A stretch of DNA of 62,967 nucleotides, taken from contig NZ_JQCL01000089.1 in assembly GCF_001438845.1 (NCBI RefSeq), positions 8,092-71,058 on the forward strand. Direction: 5' to 3'. The notes beneath the pieces were generated by a model. The model was not told the DNA's origin, made no database searches, and worked only from the letters and a program-made list of their open reading frames with translations. The position numbers were made by a program, and so were the translations under genes. The stretch's first letter is position 1, and every line of letters begins with the position of its first letter. The stretch is from Lactiplantibacillus xiangfangensis (GTDB taxonomy: Bacteria > Bacillota > Bacilli > Lactobacillales > Lactobacillaceae). Positions 52,771-62,967 of this stretch are shown in pieces.

Positions 52771-54982
52771 GCAAACTGAATTAACGCCCACGCAACTACG
52801 TGATACCAAGGCGTACCGTGATTGGGGCTTAACGGATGCGGAATACCAGTTATTAACGGATGACGTTCTTGGCCGGTTACCAAACTATACGGAAGCCGGG
52901 TTGTTTTCTGGCATGTGGAGCGAACATTGTTCCTACAAGAATTCCAAGCCCGTCTTGAAGAAGTTTTGGACGCAGGGTGAACAAGTCTTAGAGGGCCCTG
53001 GTGAAGGTGCCGGAATTATTGATATCGGTGACGGCCAGGCCGTCGTTTTTAAAGCGGAAAGTCATAATCATCCGTCAGCCGTGGAGCCTTATGAAGGGGC
53101 TGCAACCGGGGTTGGTGGAATTATTCGCGACATCTTCTCAATGGGTGCGCGTCCCATTGCATTACTTGATAGTTTACGGTTTGGTGAACCCGACGATGCT
53201 CATACCAAGTATTTGATCTCACAAGTGGTTGCTGGGATTGGTGGTTACGGGAACTGTATCGGAATTCCAACCATTGGTGGCGATACCGTCTTTGACGCAA
53301 GCTATGATAAAAATCCGTTGGTAAACGCCATGTGCGTGGGAATTTTAAATCAAAAAGATATTCAAAAAGGGCAGGCAACGGGCCTCGGTAATAGCGTTAT
53401 CTATGTCGGTGCCAAGACTGGTCGTGACGGCATTAACGGAGCGTCGTTTGCCTCCGCTGAATTTAATGATGCTAAGGACACGCAACGTTCCGCTGTCCAA
53501 GTTGGCGATCCGTTTATGGAAAAACTATTGATGGAAGCTTGCTTAGAAGTAATCCATGACCATCGGGATGTCTTGGTTGGGATTCAAGACATGGGTGCTG
53601 CCGGACTAGTATCGTCATCCGCTGAAATGGCTTCTAAAGCTGGTAGCGGTTTGGAATTGAATCTTGATTTAGTACCGCAACGAGAAGCAGGGATGACACC
53701 GTTTGAACTGATGTTATCCGAGTCACAGGAACGGATGCTGTTATGTGTTAAAGCCGGTGCCGAAGCTGAAATTTATCAAGTCTTTGAAAAGTACGGCTTG
53801 GACGCAGTTACGATTGGAAAAGTGACGGATGGGCATCAATACCAGTTGTTCCATCACGGTAAGCTGGTTGCGGACGTTCCAGTCGATGCGTTGGCAACGA
53901 AGGCGCCCGTATACCAGCGGGAGAAAAAACGCCCCGTCCGCTTGAATCATCAGAGCCATCACCAGTTCATGCCACGCATTGTGGATGCCACTGGGACGCT
54001 GAAGAAGATGTTACAACAACCGACGATTGCATCTAAAAAATCTTTATACGAAACTTACGACTCACAGGTACAGACGAATACCGTTGTGAAACCGGGATCG
54101 GATGCTGGGGTCATTCGTATTCGCCACACGGATAAGGCGTTAGCCGTGACGACCGACGTTAATGGGCGCTACCTTTACTTGAACCCACGGGTCGGTGGGG
54201 AAATCGCCGTTGCGGAAGCGGCCCGTAATATCGTTGCTTCCGGCGGTTTGCCATTAGGAATTACTGATTGCTTGAATTATGGAAATCCAGAAAAGCCCGA
54301 CCAGTTCTATGACCTCGATGAATCGGCCATGGGAATTGCCCGTGCTTGCCAGTTGTTCAATACGCCCGTTATTTCAGGAAACGTTTCGTTGAATAATGAA
54401 TCCAACGGTGAACCAATTTATCCGACACCGATGATTGGGATGGTCGGCCTGATTAAGCATCAAAAAGACATTACGACGCAAGACTTTAAACACGCTGGCG
54501 ACGCCGTTTATGTCCTCGGTGAAACTGGTGCGGACTTCAACGGTAGTGAATTACAGAAGATGTTGACGGGTGACATTGCCGGCGAATTATTCGACTTTGA
54601 CCTCGTCACTGAAAATCAAAACCAGCGTTTACTATTACGTGCCATTCAAAAAGGCTTAGTCGCCAGTGCTCACGATGTTTCTGAGGGTGGTCTGATTACG
54701 ACGATTGCCGAATCTTGCTTTGGTAACGGCGTTGGGGTCAAGCTAACCAGCGAGATTCCCGCCGCAGATTTCTTCTCTGAAACGCAGTCCCGCTTTGTGA
54801 TTTCGGTCACGCCGGAACACCGTGCGGACTTTGAAAGTTTAATGGAACCATACGCCACTTATTTGGGGCAAACGACGGCAGATGACCGGCTATTTGTTCA
54901 GACGAGTGATCAAACCTTTGATTTGCCAGTCAGTTTTGCAAAACAACTTTGGGAAGGGTCTTTACCATGCCTACTGAAGTAA
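52763..54982 (+). CDS. purL: FGAM synthase, synthetase subunit
   Basis: A 739-residue small-type PurL that converts FGAR to FGAM with ATP and ammonia from Pur[16 protein letters not shown] and [14 protein letters not shown] carry catalytic His residues; [14 protein letters not shown] is a family block. The start ATG 52763 has AAGGAGG 6 bases upstream, inside the end of purQ; an in-frame ATG at 52739 is weaker. Confidence 0.96.
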   Translation: MLKQTELTPTQLRDTKAYRDWGLTDAEYQLLTDDVLGRLPNYTEAGLFSGMWSEHCSYKNSKPVLKKFWTQGEQVLEGPGEGAGIIDIGDGQAVVFKAESHNHPSAVEPYEGAATGVGGIIRDIFSMGARPIALLDSLRFGEPDDAHTKYLISQVVAGIGGYGNCIGIPTIGGDTVFDASYDKNPLVNAMCVGILNQKDIQKGQATGLGNSVIYVGAKTGRDGINGASFASAEFNDAKDTQRSAVQVGDPFMEKLLMEACLEVIHDHRDVLVGIQDMGAAGLVSSSAEMASKAGSGLELNLDLVPQREAGMTPFELMLSESQERMLLCVKAGAEAEIYQVFEKYGLDAVTIGKVTDGHQYQLFHHGKLVADVPVDALATKAPVYQREKKRPVRLNHQSHHQFMPRIVDATGTLKKMLQQPTIASKKSLYETYDSQVQTNTVVKPGSDAGVIRIRHTDKALAVTTDVNGRYLYLNPRVGGEIAVAEAARNIVASGGLPLGITDCLNYGNPEKPDQFYDLDESAMGIARACQLFNTPVISGNVSLNNESNGEPIYPTPMIGMVGLIKHQKDITTQDFKHAGDAVYVLGETGADFNGSELQKMLTGDIAGELFDFDLVTENQNQRLLLRAIQKGLVASAHDVSEGGLITTIAESCFGNGVGVKLTSEIPAADFFSETQSRFVISVTPEHRADFESLMEPYATYLGQTTADDRLFVQTSDQTFDLPVSFAKQLWEGSLPCLLK

Positions 54983-56409
54983 AGAGTTTAAATGAAGAGT
55001 GTGGCGTGTTCGGCGTTTGGGGGTCACCAGATGCAGCCCAGCTGACTTATTTTGGTCTTCACGCCCTACAACATCGTGGACAGGAAGGCGCCGGAATCAC
55101 GGCTAACGACAACGGAACCCTGAAGTCAGAACGTGGTTTGGGATTGCTAGCTGACGTTTTCCGGGATCCCCGCCGGTTAGAACGGTTGAACGGGACCGCT
55201 GCGGTTGGGCACGTCCGGTACGCGACGGCCGGAAACCATGGTCTTGAGAACATTCAGCCACTCGGGTTCAACTTTAGTGATTGCCAGTTTGCGTTAGCAC
55301 ATAACGGTAACCTGACAAATGCGATTACGTTACGGCGGCGATTAGAAATGCACGGCGCAATCTTTCACGCTAGTTCCGACAGCGAGATCTTAATGCATTT
55401 GATTCGCCGGAGTCCCGCGGCAACTTTAACGGAGCAAATCAAAGATGCCTTACGTCAGATTCACGGTGGCTTTGCCTACTTACTCCTGACAAACGACCGC
55501 TTGTTTGCGGCGCTTGATCCGAATGGTTTACGCCCGCTAGTGGTCGGACAGTTACCTACGGGCGGATACGTGGTTTCTAGTGAGACGTGTGCGCTGGATG
55601 CCATTGGCGCAACGTTCATCCAAGACGTTCAACCGGGACAGTTACTGACGATCGATGACAATGGACTAACGATCGATCATTACACCACGGATACGCAACT
55701 CGCAATTTGTTCCATGGAGTATATTTACTTCGCTCGTCCAGATTCCAACATCCACGGGGTAAACGTGCATTCTGCCCGTAAACGGATGGGGGCCCAGCTC
55801 GCTAAAGAACAGCCAGTGGACGCGGACATCGTGGTCGGTGTGCCTAATTCATCATTATCCGCAGCGACCGGTTACGCTGAAGCTAGCGGGTTGCCTTATG
55901 AAATGGGCTTGATTAAAAATCAATACTCGTCACGGACGTTTATTCAACCGACCCAAGCTTTGCGGGAGCAAGGGGTGCGGATGAAGCTCTCCGCCGTTAA
56001 AGGGGTGGTCGATGGTAAACGGGTTGTTCTGATCGATGATTCGATCGTGCGGGGAACGACTAGTAAGCGCATCGTCAAACTCTTGAAGGATGCGGGCGCC
56101 AAGTCCGTTCACCTGCGGATTGCGTCACCACCACTTCGCTACCCTTGTTTTTATGGTATCGATATTCAAACGACCAGGGAATTGATTGCGGCGCAGGAGA
56201 CGTTACCAGAGATGTGTCAGACGTTTGGCGCCGATTCACTCGGATTCTTGAGTGAACAAGGGGTGATCGACGCGGTCGGTTTGAAGGTAGATGCACCGTA
56301 TGGCGGGCTATGTATGGCTTATTTCAACGGCGATTACCCAACCCCGTTATACGATTATCAAACTGAATACGACGAAGAAATTAAACAATTACAAGCGAAT
56401 AAGGGGTGA
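54967..56409 (+). CDS. purF: Amidophosphoribosyltransferase
   Basis: A 480-residue enzyme for the first committed step, PRPP plus glutamine to phosphoribosylamine. The catalytic Cys follows an eleven-residue propeptide ([11 protein letters not shown], then CGVFGVWG). The C-terminal half has the PRPP motif [13 protein letters not shown]. The start ATG 54967 is inside the end of purL (16-base overlap). Confidence 0.96.
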   Translation: MPTEVKSLNEECGVFGVWGSPDAAQLTYFGLHALQHRGQEGAGITANDNGTLKSERGLGLLADVFRDPRRLERLNGTAAVGHVRYATAGNHGLENIQPLGFNFSDCQFALAHNGNLTNAITLRRRLEMHGAIFHASSDSEILMHLIRRSPAATLTEQIKDALRQIHGGFAYLLLTNDRLFAALDPNGLRPLVVGQLPTGGYVVSSETCALDAIGATFIQDVQPGQLLTIDDNGLTIDHYTTDTQLAICSMEYIYFARPDSNIHGVNVHSARKRMGAQLAKEQPVDADIVVGVPNSSLSAATGYAEASGLPYEMGLIKNQYSSRTFIQPTQALREQGVRMKLSAVKGVVDGKRVVLIDDSIVRGTTSKRIVKLLKDAGAKSVHLRIASPPLRYPCFYGIDIQTTRELIAAQETLPEMCQTFGADSLGFLSEQGVIDAVGLKVDAPYGGLCMAYFNGDYPTPLYDYQTEYDEEIKQLQANKG

Positions 56410-56413
56410 TCCA

Positions 56414-57439
56414 GTGAGTGATGCGTATAAAAAAGCGGGTGTCGACATCAATGCCGGCTACGAAGTTTTAAAAACGGTCAAGAAAATGAGCGGTAACGCA
56501 CAACTGGGTGCCTTTGGCGGTTTGTTTCCACTTAGTGCGGCCAGTGTGGCTAACGATCCCGTCTTAGTTGCGGGAACGGATGGCGTTGGCACGAAGTTAC
56601 TGGTTGCCATTGCGGCCAATCAACATACGACGATTGGGATTGACCTAGTGGCCATGTGCGTGAACGACATCTTAGCACAAGGCGCATTACCGCAGTTTTT
56701 CCTCGACTATTTAGGGCTGGGGCACACGGACCAAGCGCGTGTGAAGGATATCCTCGCGGGTGTGGTTGCGGGGTGTCAGCAGGCTCATACCCAATTGATT
56801 GGTGGGGAAACGGCAGAAATGCCCGACATGTATGGCGATGAACACTATGACCTAGCTGGGTTTGCGGTTGGAATTGCTGATCGCAAAGCCCTCCTCAAAC
56901 CTGAAAATGTGCAGGCGGGCGACGTACTGATTGGCCTGCCTTCTAACGGACTGCATTCCAATGGTTTCAGTCTTGTGCGAGACATTTTATTCAAACAACA
57001 CCAGTTTGCTTTGGATCACGTCTTTGACGAACTGGGTCACGACTTACAAACGGAACTCTTGCGTCCAACGAAAATTTACGTTGACGCTGTAGCGCCACTT
57101 CTGAAAGGGCAAACGGTGGCTAGCATTGCCCATATTACGGGCGGCGGTTTGATTGAAAACGTGGCGCGGGCTTTACCACAAGGCTTAAGTGCTACGTTTG
57201 ACGAGGGTAGTTGGCCAGTACCGCCAATCATGCCACTTTTGGCCCGACTCGGACAATTGACTGCAAGCGACGTTCGGTCAACGTTTAACTTGGGATTAGG
57301 TATGGTCTTGATCGTTCATCCGGAAAACGTTGACGCCGTTACCGCTAGTCTTGCAGCGAATGATCAGCCCGCTTACCAAGTAGGGACCGTGGCAACAGGG
57401 ACGGATCCCGTAGTTTTCCAGGGGGCGGCACATGACTAA
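56414..57439 (+). CDS. purM: AIR synthetase (phosphoribosylformylglycinamidine cyclo-ligase)
   Basis: A 341-residue PurM closing the imidazole ring. VAGTDGVGTKLLVA and GGETAEMPDMY are its ATP and substrate blocks. It starts at GTG 56414 with AAGGGG 7 bases upstream; longer in-frame starts lie deep within purF. It overlaps purN by 8 bases. Confidence 0.95.
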   Translation: MSDAYKKAGVDINAGYEVLKTVKKMSGNAQLGAFGGLFPLSAASVANDPVLVAGTDGVGTKLLVAIAANQHTTIGIDLVAMCVNDILAQGALPQFFLDYLGLGHTDQARVKDILAGVVAGCQQAHTQLIGGETAEMPDMYGDEHYDLAGFAVGIADRKALLKPENVQAGDVLIGLPSNGLHSNGFSLVRDILFKQHQFALDHVFDELGHDLQTELLRPTKIYVDAVAPLLKGQTVASIAHITGGGLIENVARALPQGLSATFDEGSWPVPPIMPLLARLGQLTASDVRSTFNLGLGMVLIVHPENVDAVTASLAANDQPAYQVGTVATGTDPVVFQGAAHD

Positions 57440-58010
57440 AAGAATTGCGATTTTTGCTTCAGGGACGGGAACTAACTTTGACGCGTTACACCAAGCCATT
57501 GCGACTCGCCAATTACCAGTCACGGTAGCGTTGCTAGTCTGTGATCAACCCGATGCGCCGGTCATCCAAAAAGCGCAGGCAGTCAACGTACCCGTCTTGA
57601 TTGTGAATTTTCGTGACTACCAGAATAAAGCGGCGGCGGAAGACATTATTTTAACTGCTCTGCAGGCGCACCAAATTGAAGCCGTCCTATTAGCGGGTTA
57701 TATGCGAATTATTGGGCCAACGCTATTGAACGCGTACCCGCATAAAATCATCAACATCCACCCGGCCTTGTTGCCACATTTTCCAGGACGGCACGGGATT
57801 GAAGATGCTTTTGCTGCGGGGGTCAGTGAGACCGGTGTAACGATTCACTACGTTGACGCTGGTATTGATACTGGACAGATTATTGAACAACGAACCGTCC
57901 CCGTTTTACCTAATGATACGGTGGATACTTTAGCAACTAGGATTCATGATTGTGAACATCAATTTTATCCCGACGTGCTACAAACACTCATAACTAAAGG
58001 AGCTATTTAA
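57432..58010 (+). CDS. purN: Glycinamide ribonucleotide formyltransferase
   Basis: A 192-residue PurN using 10-formyl-tetrahydrofolate. [12 protein letters not shown] binds the phosphate; the catalytic set is N-I-H in [16 protein letters not shown] and the Asp in [10 protein letters not shown]. Single base gap to purH. Confidence 0.96.
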   Translation: MTKRIAIFASGTGTNFDALHQAIATRQLPVTVALLVCDQPDAPVIQKAQAVNVPVLIVNFRDYQNKAAAEDIILTALQAHQIEAVLLAGYMRIIGPTLLNAYPHKIINIHPALLPHFPGRHGIEDAFAAGVSETGVTIHYVDAGIDTGQIIEQRTVPVLPNDTVDTLATRIHDCEHQFYPDVLQTLITKGAI

Positions 58011-58011
58011 G

Positions 58012-59544
58012 ATGACAAAACGTGCATTGTTAAGTGTTTCTGATAAACAAGGTTTGACCGATTTTGCAAAGGGCTTAGTGGCGTTAGATTACGAACTGGT
58101 TTCGACTGGTGGGACTAAGAAGGCGCTGGAAGCTGCGGGCATTCCCGTGATTGGAATCGAAGAAGTTACGGGCTTCCCTGAAATGCTCGACGGTCGGGTT
58201 AAGACCTTGCATCCTAAGGTTCATGCGGGTTTGTTAGCACGTCGAGATTTACCTGCGCACATGGCACAATTAAAAGAAGCGGGCATTACGCCAATTGACA
58301 TGGTCGTTGTTAACTTATACCCATTTAAGGAAACGATTCAAAAACCGGATGTGACCCAAGCCGATGCCATCGAACAGATTGATATTGGTGGGCCATCGAT
58401 GTTACGTTCCGCGGCTAAAAACTTTGCGGCCGTTTTACCGATTGTTGATCCCGCCGATTATGATCAAATCTTGGCGGACTTGCAAGAAGACGACGTGACG
58501 CCTGAATTGCGGAAACGTTTAGCTGCCAAGGTGTTCCAACACACCGCGGCGTATGATGCGTTGATTGCGCAATACTTGACGACAGAAGAATTCCCTGACA
58601 AGTTGACACTCACTTACGATAAAAAGCAGTCACTGCGTTATGGTGAAAATAGTCATCAACAAGCGGCCTTCTATGAAAACGCATTGCCAACCACTTTCTC
58701 CATTACGGCGGCGAAACAGTTGCATGGTAAGGAACTTTCTTACAACAACATCAAGGACGCGGACGCAGCATTACGGATGGTCAGCGAATACGATCAGTCC
58801 GCAATCGTTGCGATGAAACATATGAATCCGTGTGGTGTCGGTTTAGGCGATACGATTGAAGCGGCTTGGGATAAGGCTTACGCGGCAGATTCAATTTCCA
58901 TCTTTGGTGGAATTATCGCGTCGAACCGTCCAATTGACTTAGCAACGGCGGAAAAGATGCACGAACTCTTCTTGGAAATCATTATTGCACCAAGCTTTGA
59001 CGACGACGCCTTTGCCGTACTGGCCAAGAAAAAGAACCTCCGCTTAATGACGGTTGATTTTGGCCAAGCACACACTGCGGACAAGTTTGAAACGATTTCT
59101 GTTGGTGGTGGGATGTTACGTCAAGAAGTGGACAACGCATTTGAAACGCCCACGGACTTCACCGTGGTCACGAAGACCCAACCAACGGAAGCACAGCTAC
59201 GCGCTTTGGCATTTGGCCAGCAAGTTGTTAAACACGTCAAGAGTAACGCCATTGTTGTGACTACCGCTGACCGGACCTTGGGCGTTGGTTCTGGTCAGAT
59301 GAACCGGATCGACTCAACAAAGATTGCGATTGAAAAAGCCATGAGCAAACCGGGTTATGAAAATGCAATCTTAGCTTCGGACGCCTTTTTCCCAATGGAT
59401 GACTGCGTTGAATACGCTGCGCAACACGGTATTCGGGCAATCGTTCAACCTGGTGGCAGTATCCGGGATAAAGATTCCGTTGCCATGGCTGACCGTTACG
59501 GGATTGCCATGGTCACGACTGGTGTTCGGCACTTCCGTCATTAA
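58012..59544 (+). CDS. purH: AICAR transformylase / IMP cyclohydrolase
   Basis: A 510-residue bifunctional enzyme. The N-terminal ~190 residues ([23 protein letters not shown]) form the IMP cyclohydrolase; the rest forms the transformylase, with [12 protein letters not shown] and [12 protein letters not shown]. It carries out the last two steps to IMP. AAAGGAG precedes ATG 58012. Confidence 0.96.
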   Translation: MTKRALLSVSDKQGLTDFAKGLVALDYELVSTGGTKKALEAAGIPVIGIEEVTGFPEMLDGRVKTLHPKVHAGLLARRDLPAHMAQLKEAGITPIDMVVVNLYPFKETIQKPDVTQADAIEQIDIGGPSMLRSAAKNFAAVLPIVDPADYDQILADLQEDDVTPELRKRLAAKVFQHTAAYDALIAQYLTTEEFPDKLTLTYDKKQSLRYGENSHQQAAFYENALPTTFSITAAKQLHGKELSYNNIKDADAALRMVSEYDQSAIVAMKHMNPCGVGLGDTIEAAWDKAYAADSISIFGGIIASNRPIDLATAEKMHELFLEIIIAPSFDDDAFAVLAKKKNLRLMTVDFGQAHTADKFETISVGGGMLRQEVDNAFETPTDFTVVTKTQPTEAQLRALAFGQQVVKHVKSNAIVVTTADRTLGVGSGQMNRIDSTKIAIEKAMSKPGYENAILASDAFFPMDDCVEYAAQHGIRAIVQPGGSIRDKDSVAMADRYGIAMVTTGVRHFRH

Positions 59545-59561
59545 TTGAAAGGTGGCAAACC

Positions 59562-60797
59562 ATGGCTAAAGTTTTAGTTGTCGGTAGTGGCGGTCGGGAA
59601 CATGCCATCGCTAAAGCAATGCTGGCGAGTCCCCAAGTTGAGATGGTCTACTGTGCACCGGGAAATCCTGGTATGCCGTTGGATCAGATTCAGACCGTTG
59701 CAATTGATGAAATGGATTTTTCGGGGTTAGCTGAATTTGCACGTCAAAATGCGATTAGCTTGACCTTCGTCGGGCCAGAAGTGCCCCTTGCTGCCGGTAT
59801 CGTAGATTATTTTCAGGCGGCGGGCTTGGCCGTGTTTGGGCCGCATCAAGCCGCGGCACGCTTGGAAAGCTCAAAGGTCTTTGCCAAGGAATTTATGGCG
59901 CGACACCATATTCCGACGGCGGATTACCGGTTATTTCATAACTTGGTGGATGCGCTGGCATACAGCCAGGAACAACCCATTCCCCAAGTCATTAAAGTTG
60001 ATGGCTTAGCTGCGGGTAAGGGCGTGACCGTGGCGACTAGTTATGAACAGGCAAGTGCCGCCCTGACAAGTGCCTTCGAAACGACGGATACGGTGCTGAT
60101 TGAAGCGTTTGTGGCCGGTTTTGAATTTTCACAAATGGTCTTGGTTGGCGGGGACCATTACGTTCTATTGCCAACGGCGCAGGATCATAAGCGACTCAAA
60201 GATGATGATCAGGGGCCCAATACTGGTGGGATGGGGGCCTATTCACCCGTTCCGCAAATCACCCCAGCGATTATCCAACAGACCATTCAAACGATTGTCG
60301 AACCAACCATGGCCGGCTTAAAAGCGGATGGCTTGAGTTTTGAGGGCGTCATTTATGTGGGGGGCATTCTAACGCCGGCTGGGCCGCAAGTCATCGAGTA
60401 CAACTTGCGGTTAGGCGACCCCGAGACCCAAGTGTTGTTGCCACAATTGGACGGGGACTTCTACCAAGTCATCGTTGATTTATTAGCGCACCGTCAGCCG
60501 GTGATCAACTGGCAAACCGGGGCAACGTATTTAGGCGTGGTCGTGGCTGCGCCAGGTTACCCGGGGCCCACGGAAAAAGGGGTCCCAGTACCAACCGTCC
60601 CCGGCGCGTACTATGCGAGCGTCGCTGGTCAGACCGGACAGTTGGTCAGTGCGGGTGGTCGGCTCATGATGGTTACGGCGAAGGCAGCCGATTTGGCGGC
60701 AGCGAAGCAAGCGGTTTATGACCAATTGGCAACCTTAGACTTGGGTCGCCTGGTTTACCGTCACGATATTGGGGCGAAAGGGTTACAATCCAAATAG
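59562..60797 (+). CDS. purD: Glycinamide ribonucleotide synthetase
   Basis: A 411-residue ATP-grasp enzyme joining glycine to phosphoribosylamine. [12 protein letters not shown] opens the N-domain, and [22 protein letters not shown] and [12 protein letters not shown] mark the ATP-grasp core. Last gene of the operon; purB, needed twice in the pathway, is not in the window. Confidence 0.96.
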   Translation: MAKVLVVGSGGREHAIAKAMLASPQVEMVYCAPGNPGMPLDQIQTVAIDEMDFSGLAEFARQNAISLTFVGPEVPLAAGIVDYFQAAGLAVFGPHQAAARLESSKVFAKEFMARHHIPTADYRLFHNLVDALAYSQEQPIPQVIKVDGLAAGKGVTVATSYEQASAALTSAFETTDTVLIEAFVAGFEFSQMVLVGGDHYVLLPTAQDHKRLKDDDQGPNTGGMGAYSPVPQITPAIIQQTIQTIVEPTMAGLKADGLSFEGVIYVGGILTPAGPQVIEYNLRLGDPETQVLLPQLDGDFYQVIVDLLAHRQPVINWQTGATYLGVVVAAPGYPGPTEKGVPVPTVPGAYYASVAGQTGQLVSAGGRLMMVTAKAADLAAAKQAVYDQLATLDLGRLVYRHDIGAKGLQSK

Positions 60798-60810
60798 TCA
60801 TTAGATTATA

Positions 60811-60860
60811 TAAAAGAAGTCCTGTGGATAAAATCTTTTATCCACAGGACTTCTTTTATA
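60811..60860. terminator. pur operon terminator (bidirectional)
   Basis: AAAAGAAGTCCTGTGGATAA pairs with TTATCCACAGGACTTCTTTT, a perfect 20-base stem between purD and the convergent araC-type gene. Confidence 0.95.
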
Positions 60861-60869
60861 AGTTTGTTT

Positions 60870-61742
60870 TTAAATGACGTTTGAATGGCGTTGTGGACTA
60901 ATCGGCGTTAATTCGCGTGATTGCTGACGAAAGGCCGTTGGTGAAATTCCACGTTGCTGCTTGAATTGTTTGATGAAGTACGTATCGTAGTCGTAACCAA
61001 CTGCCGCTGCAATGTCTGCGAGACTGATGCGGGTGTGAATCAGTAGTTCGTCCGCCACTTCTAAACGGTAGTGGGCAAGGTAGGCCATGGCGGTCATCCC
61101 GACCCGTGCGTTGAATTGCTGATTTAGTGAAACGCGGTTGAGGTGCGCTGCGGTAACTAAGTCGTCCAGGGTGACCTTCGTGTCATAGTTAGCGTAAATG
61201 TAGTCCAAGACGTTGTCGACCTTAGACGTCCCGTGTTCACGATGCAGGTCTTCTAGAACTTTTAAAATTTTGATCAAGTATGTTTTGATTCGGCAGACCC
61301 AGAGATGGTCACTCTGCGCAAAGACTTCACTGCCTAAAATGAAGAAGGCTTGGTGGAGCTTTTCAAATAAACGGCGTTGGATATTAAAAACGTTTAGCGG
61401 TGTCGCTGCCTCAGTGAAGTGGGCTAAATCGGCCATCACTTGGGACGTTTTAATCTGATATTCCTGAGATTTTGAATACGGAACGGTTTCAAAAAAGTCC
61501 GGTTGAAAGCGGAATGCTTGAGCAGCCGGTTGCCGACTTTCCGTTAGTTGCCACGTGTCATTGGGCGTTAAAAACAGGATGACCGGTGCCTTCAAACTAA
61601 CGGGACGCTGGTTCAGGATACCTTTAACGAGTCCCGTCGTCACAAAAATAAGTTGAAGACAATTCGTAGTTAGATTTTGAAAGTTAATATGGGGAATAAA
61701 ATCAATTTGGACATCACGTTCTTTATAGCGGTCACGGGGCAT
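60870..61742 (-). CDS. AraC-family transcriptional regulator
   Basis: A 290-residue regulator with an N-terminal cupin-like sensing half (about 10-165) and a C-terminal double helix-turn-helix (about 185-280; LDDLVTAAHLNRVSLNQQF, then LADIAAAVGYDYDTYFIKQFKQ and GISPTAFR). AraC members of this form usually activate sugar or stress genes. It is divergent from an ABC transporter that it may control. The ribosome site (AAGAAG) is weak. Confidence 0.9.
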   Translation of the reverse strand: MPRDRYKERDVQIDFIPHINFQNLTTNCLQLIFVTTGLVKGILNQRPVSLKAPVILFLTPNDTWQLTESRQPAAQAFRFQPDFFETVPYSKSQEYQIKTSQVMADLAHFTEAATPLNVFNIQRRLFEKLHQAFFILGSEVFAQSDHLWVCRIKTYLIKILKVLEDLHREHGTSKVDNVLDYIYANYDTKVTLDDLVTAAHLNRVSLNQQFNARVGMTAMAYLAHYRLEVADELLIHTRISLADIAAAVGYDYDTYFIKQFKQQRGISPTAFRQQSRELTPISPQRHSNVI

Positions 61743-61953
61743 AAATTGTTCACTTCTTGCAAATAGTATAGTTAACCGTTAGTTATTATACATTGTTTAA
61801 AAAGCTAATCAAAGAAAATTATCTCGGTCGGCCGCTTCAAGAAATTACCGCAAGAGTTAAAACATGACATTTGTCACCCAAAACTCATGACAAAGCGAAC
61901 TACTAGTGATATCGCCATCCTGTTAACCTAAAAGCATTAAAGGGGATGAGAAG

Positions 61954-62835
61954 ATGAAACCAATTATTCAAGCGGAACACGTGAGTTTTAGCTATGGCAA
62001 ACACGCCGTTCTAAAAGATCTTAGTTTAACCATCAATCCTGGTGAAATCATTGGCTTAATTGGGAAAAATGGGGCTGGAAAAACAACACTCTTGAACTTG
62101 CTTCTGGGCATACGGGCAAATGATAGCGGGTATTTGACATTGTTCGATGAAGTACCGGGTGGGCCATTATCTAAACAAAATATTGGGTCAATGTTACAGG
62201 GTGATTTGCCAATCCGGGGTGTTACAGTGGCAAAATTATTGACCATGGCCGCGGCACATTATTCGACGGCGTTGCAACCGAATCAGTTAATGCGCGATTT
62301 AGCATTGACCGAATTGGCGCACCGCCGATTGACAGCTTTATCAGGTGGACAGCTACGGCGGGTCACTTTTGCATTAGCCTTAATCGGCAATCCCCAACTG
62401 CTATTTTTAGATGAGCCAACGGTCGGGATGGATGCCAATGCCCAGCAGGCTTTTTGGGAACGTATCAAGGCGTTAAAAGCGCAAGGTAAGACGGTAATTA
62501 TGACGACCCATTATTTACCCGAAATCGAACAAGTGGCTGATCGAATATTTTTACTACAAGGTGGACAGTTGGCCTTCAAAGGAACGTTTGCCGAGTTACA
62601 ACGGCAATACCAACAGGTCGAGATTAGCTTTCGAACCGCGTTAGCGTTGACTACCTTTGAATCATTAGCTGGAGTGACGGCGGTGACTCAGGCTGATCAC
62701 GTTGTCCACATTAGTAGTACGGCGGGTGATCAGACCCTCCAGGCACTGGTGCCGTATTTGTCACAATTGCACCAAGTGACCCTTAATCGAGAATCATTGG
62801 CGACTATTTTTGTTCATTTAACCAAGGAGGCCTGA
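61954..62835 (+). CDS. ABC transporter ATP-binding protein
   Basis: A 293-residue ATPase: Walker A GKNGAGKTT, signature LSGGQLRR, Walker B LLFLDEPTVGMD and H-loop TTHYLPE. The DrrA/CcmA-like order and C-terminal ~75-residue extension suit an ABC-2 exporter of drugs or peptides. AAGGGG precedes ATG 61954. Its permease partner begins 2 bases after its stop but is cut short. Confidence 0.93.
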   Translation: MKPIIQAEHVSFSYGKHAVLKDLSLTINPGEIIGLIGKNGAGKTTLLNLLLGIRANDSGYLTLFDEVPGGPLSKQNIGSMLQGDLPIRGVTVAKLLTMAAAHYSTALQPNQLMRDLALTELAHRRLTALSGGQLRRVTFALALIGNPQLLFLDEPTVGMDANAQQAFWERIKALKAQGKTVIMTTHYLPEIEQVADRIFLLQGGQLAFKGTFAELQRQYQQVEISFRTALALTTFESLAGVTAVTQADHVVHISSTAGDQTLQALVPYLSQLHQVTLNRESLATIFVHLTKEA

Positions 62836-62837
62836 AT

Positions 62838-62948
62838 ATGAAACCATTTGCAGCACAATTGAAGTTTGACAGTCGGCGGTTGATTTTACGCAATTTTTCC
62901 TTTCAGTTTTTTTGCCTGATTTACAATTCAAGTGCACCACTTAAATAA
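62838..62948 (+). pseudogene. Truncated ABC-2 permease (5' stump)
   Basis: ATG 62838, with AAGGAGG upstream, opens MKPFAAQLKFDSRRLILRN, a normal ABC-2 permease start. After about residue 28 the reading changes to YNSSAPLK and stops at TAA 62946. A full permease has about 230-260 residues. The sequence from about 62923 on does not fit the gene. It is interrupted by foreign DNA or an assembly edge, so the ATPase upstream would lack its local partner. Confidence 0.7.
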
Positions 62949-62967
62949 TTGGACCAAAAAGGCCATG
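62923..62967. mobile_element. Possible insertion-sequence end
   Basis: The reading frame of the permease breaks at about this point. The new sequence begins near ACAATTCAAGTGCACCAC, containing the short inverted pair AAGTG/CACTT, and runs to the window end. The placement suits an IS terminal repeat, but only about 45 bases are present and no transposase is visible. Confidence 0.35.

Overview
The window reads as chromosomal DNA of a lactic acid bacterium of the Lactiplantibacillus plantarum group. Supporting signs are the gene families (lactose/cellobiose-type PTS IIA/IIB, paired GH1 phospho-beta-glucosidases, NiaR with pncB, an LVIS_2131-like membrane protein, an 11-gene purine operon), cre-like sites, AGGAGG-type ribosome binding sites and a moderate GC content. 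I cannot fix the species from sequence alone. No phage, CRISPR array, rRNA or tRNA was seen. The last ~40 bases cut an ABC permease gene and may be the edge of an insertion sequence.

Layout. 0.4-7.7 kb: EamA transporter, a PanE-family reductase behind a T-box leader, a HAD phosphatase, small hypotheticals, a histidine phosphatase and a GT2 glycosyltransferase. 7.9-12.7 kb: GntR regulator, PTS IIB and IIA, and two tandem 6-phospho-beta-glucosidases, with an operator placed inside the promoter spacer. 13.1-16.6 kb: D-serine dehydratase, then divergent pncB and niaR around a palindromic operator. 16.7-19.0 kb: MupG-like (DUF871) protein and an Eis-like acetyltransferase, preceded by a cre site and another copy of the GntR operator motif. 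19.2-21.2 kb: a coupled operon of DUF2829 (Tad2-like), SDR, HIT and NUDIX genes, three or four of which belong to families that handle NAD, ADP-ribose or nucleotides. 21.3-30.3 kb: a PH-like membrane protein, a pentapeptide-repeat protein, a GT2-TagF fusion with a degenerate GT2-like partner, a HAD phosphatase, threonine synthase and a GH13 amylase. 30.8-37.7 kb: M20 peptidase, several small membrane proteins, a Nudix-fold protein that has lost every catalytic residue, a MalY-type lyase, GtrA and a universal stress protein. 37.8-42.8 kb: a six-gene operon with two ABC systems and a YtrA-type GntR regulator. 43.1-49.2 kb: asparaginase, surface hydrolase, alpha-carbonic anhydrase, tyrosine phosphatase and two flavin reductases, the second with three tandem covalent-FMN attachment motifs. 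49.5-60.8 kb: purEKCSQLFMNHD. 60.9-62.9 kb: AraC regulator, ABC ATPase and the truncated permease.

The main structure that genes do not explain is a family of six composite palindromic intergenic elements (near 1, 3.8, 6.2, 12.7, 30.3 and 44.1 kb). They are built from two foldback modules, here called A and B, and several copies are bounded by inverted copies of a sequence close to CTAAAGGTTGAAAAG. They occur singly, combined, in both orientations and with internal deletions, as expected of non-autonomous (MITE-like) elements.

The strongest leads are: this repeat family; the triple-flavinylated reductase; the DUF2829-SDR-HIT-NUDIX operon; the GntR operator shared by loci 10 kb apart; the pseudo-Nudix protein; and the T-box-controlled reductase. 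Assignments come from reading motifs by eye; no database search was run.
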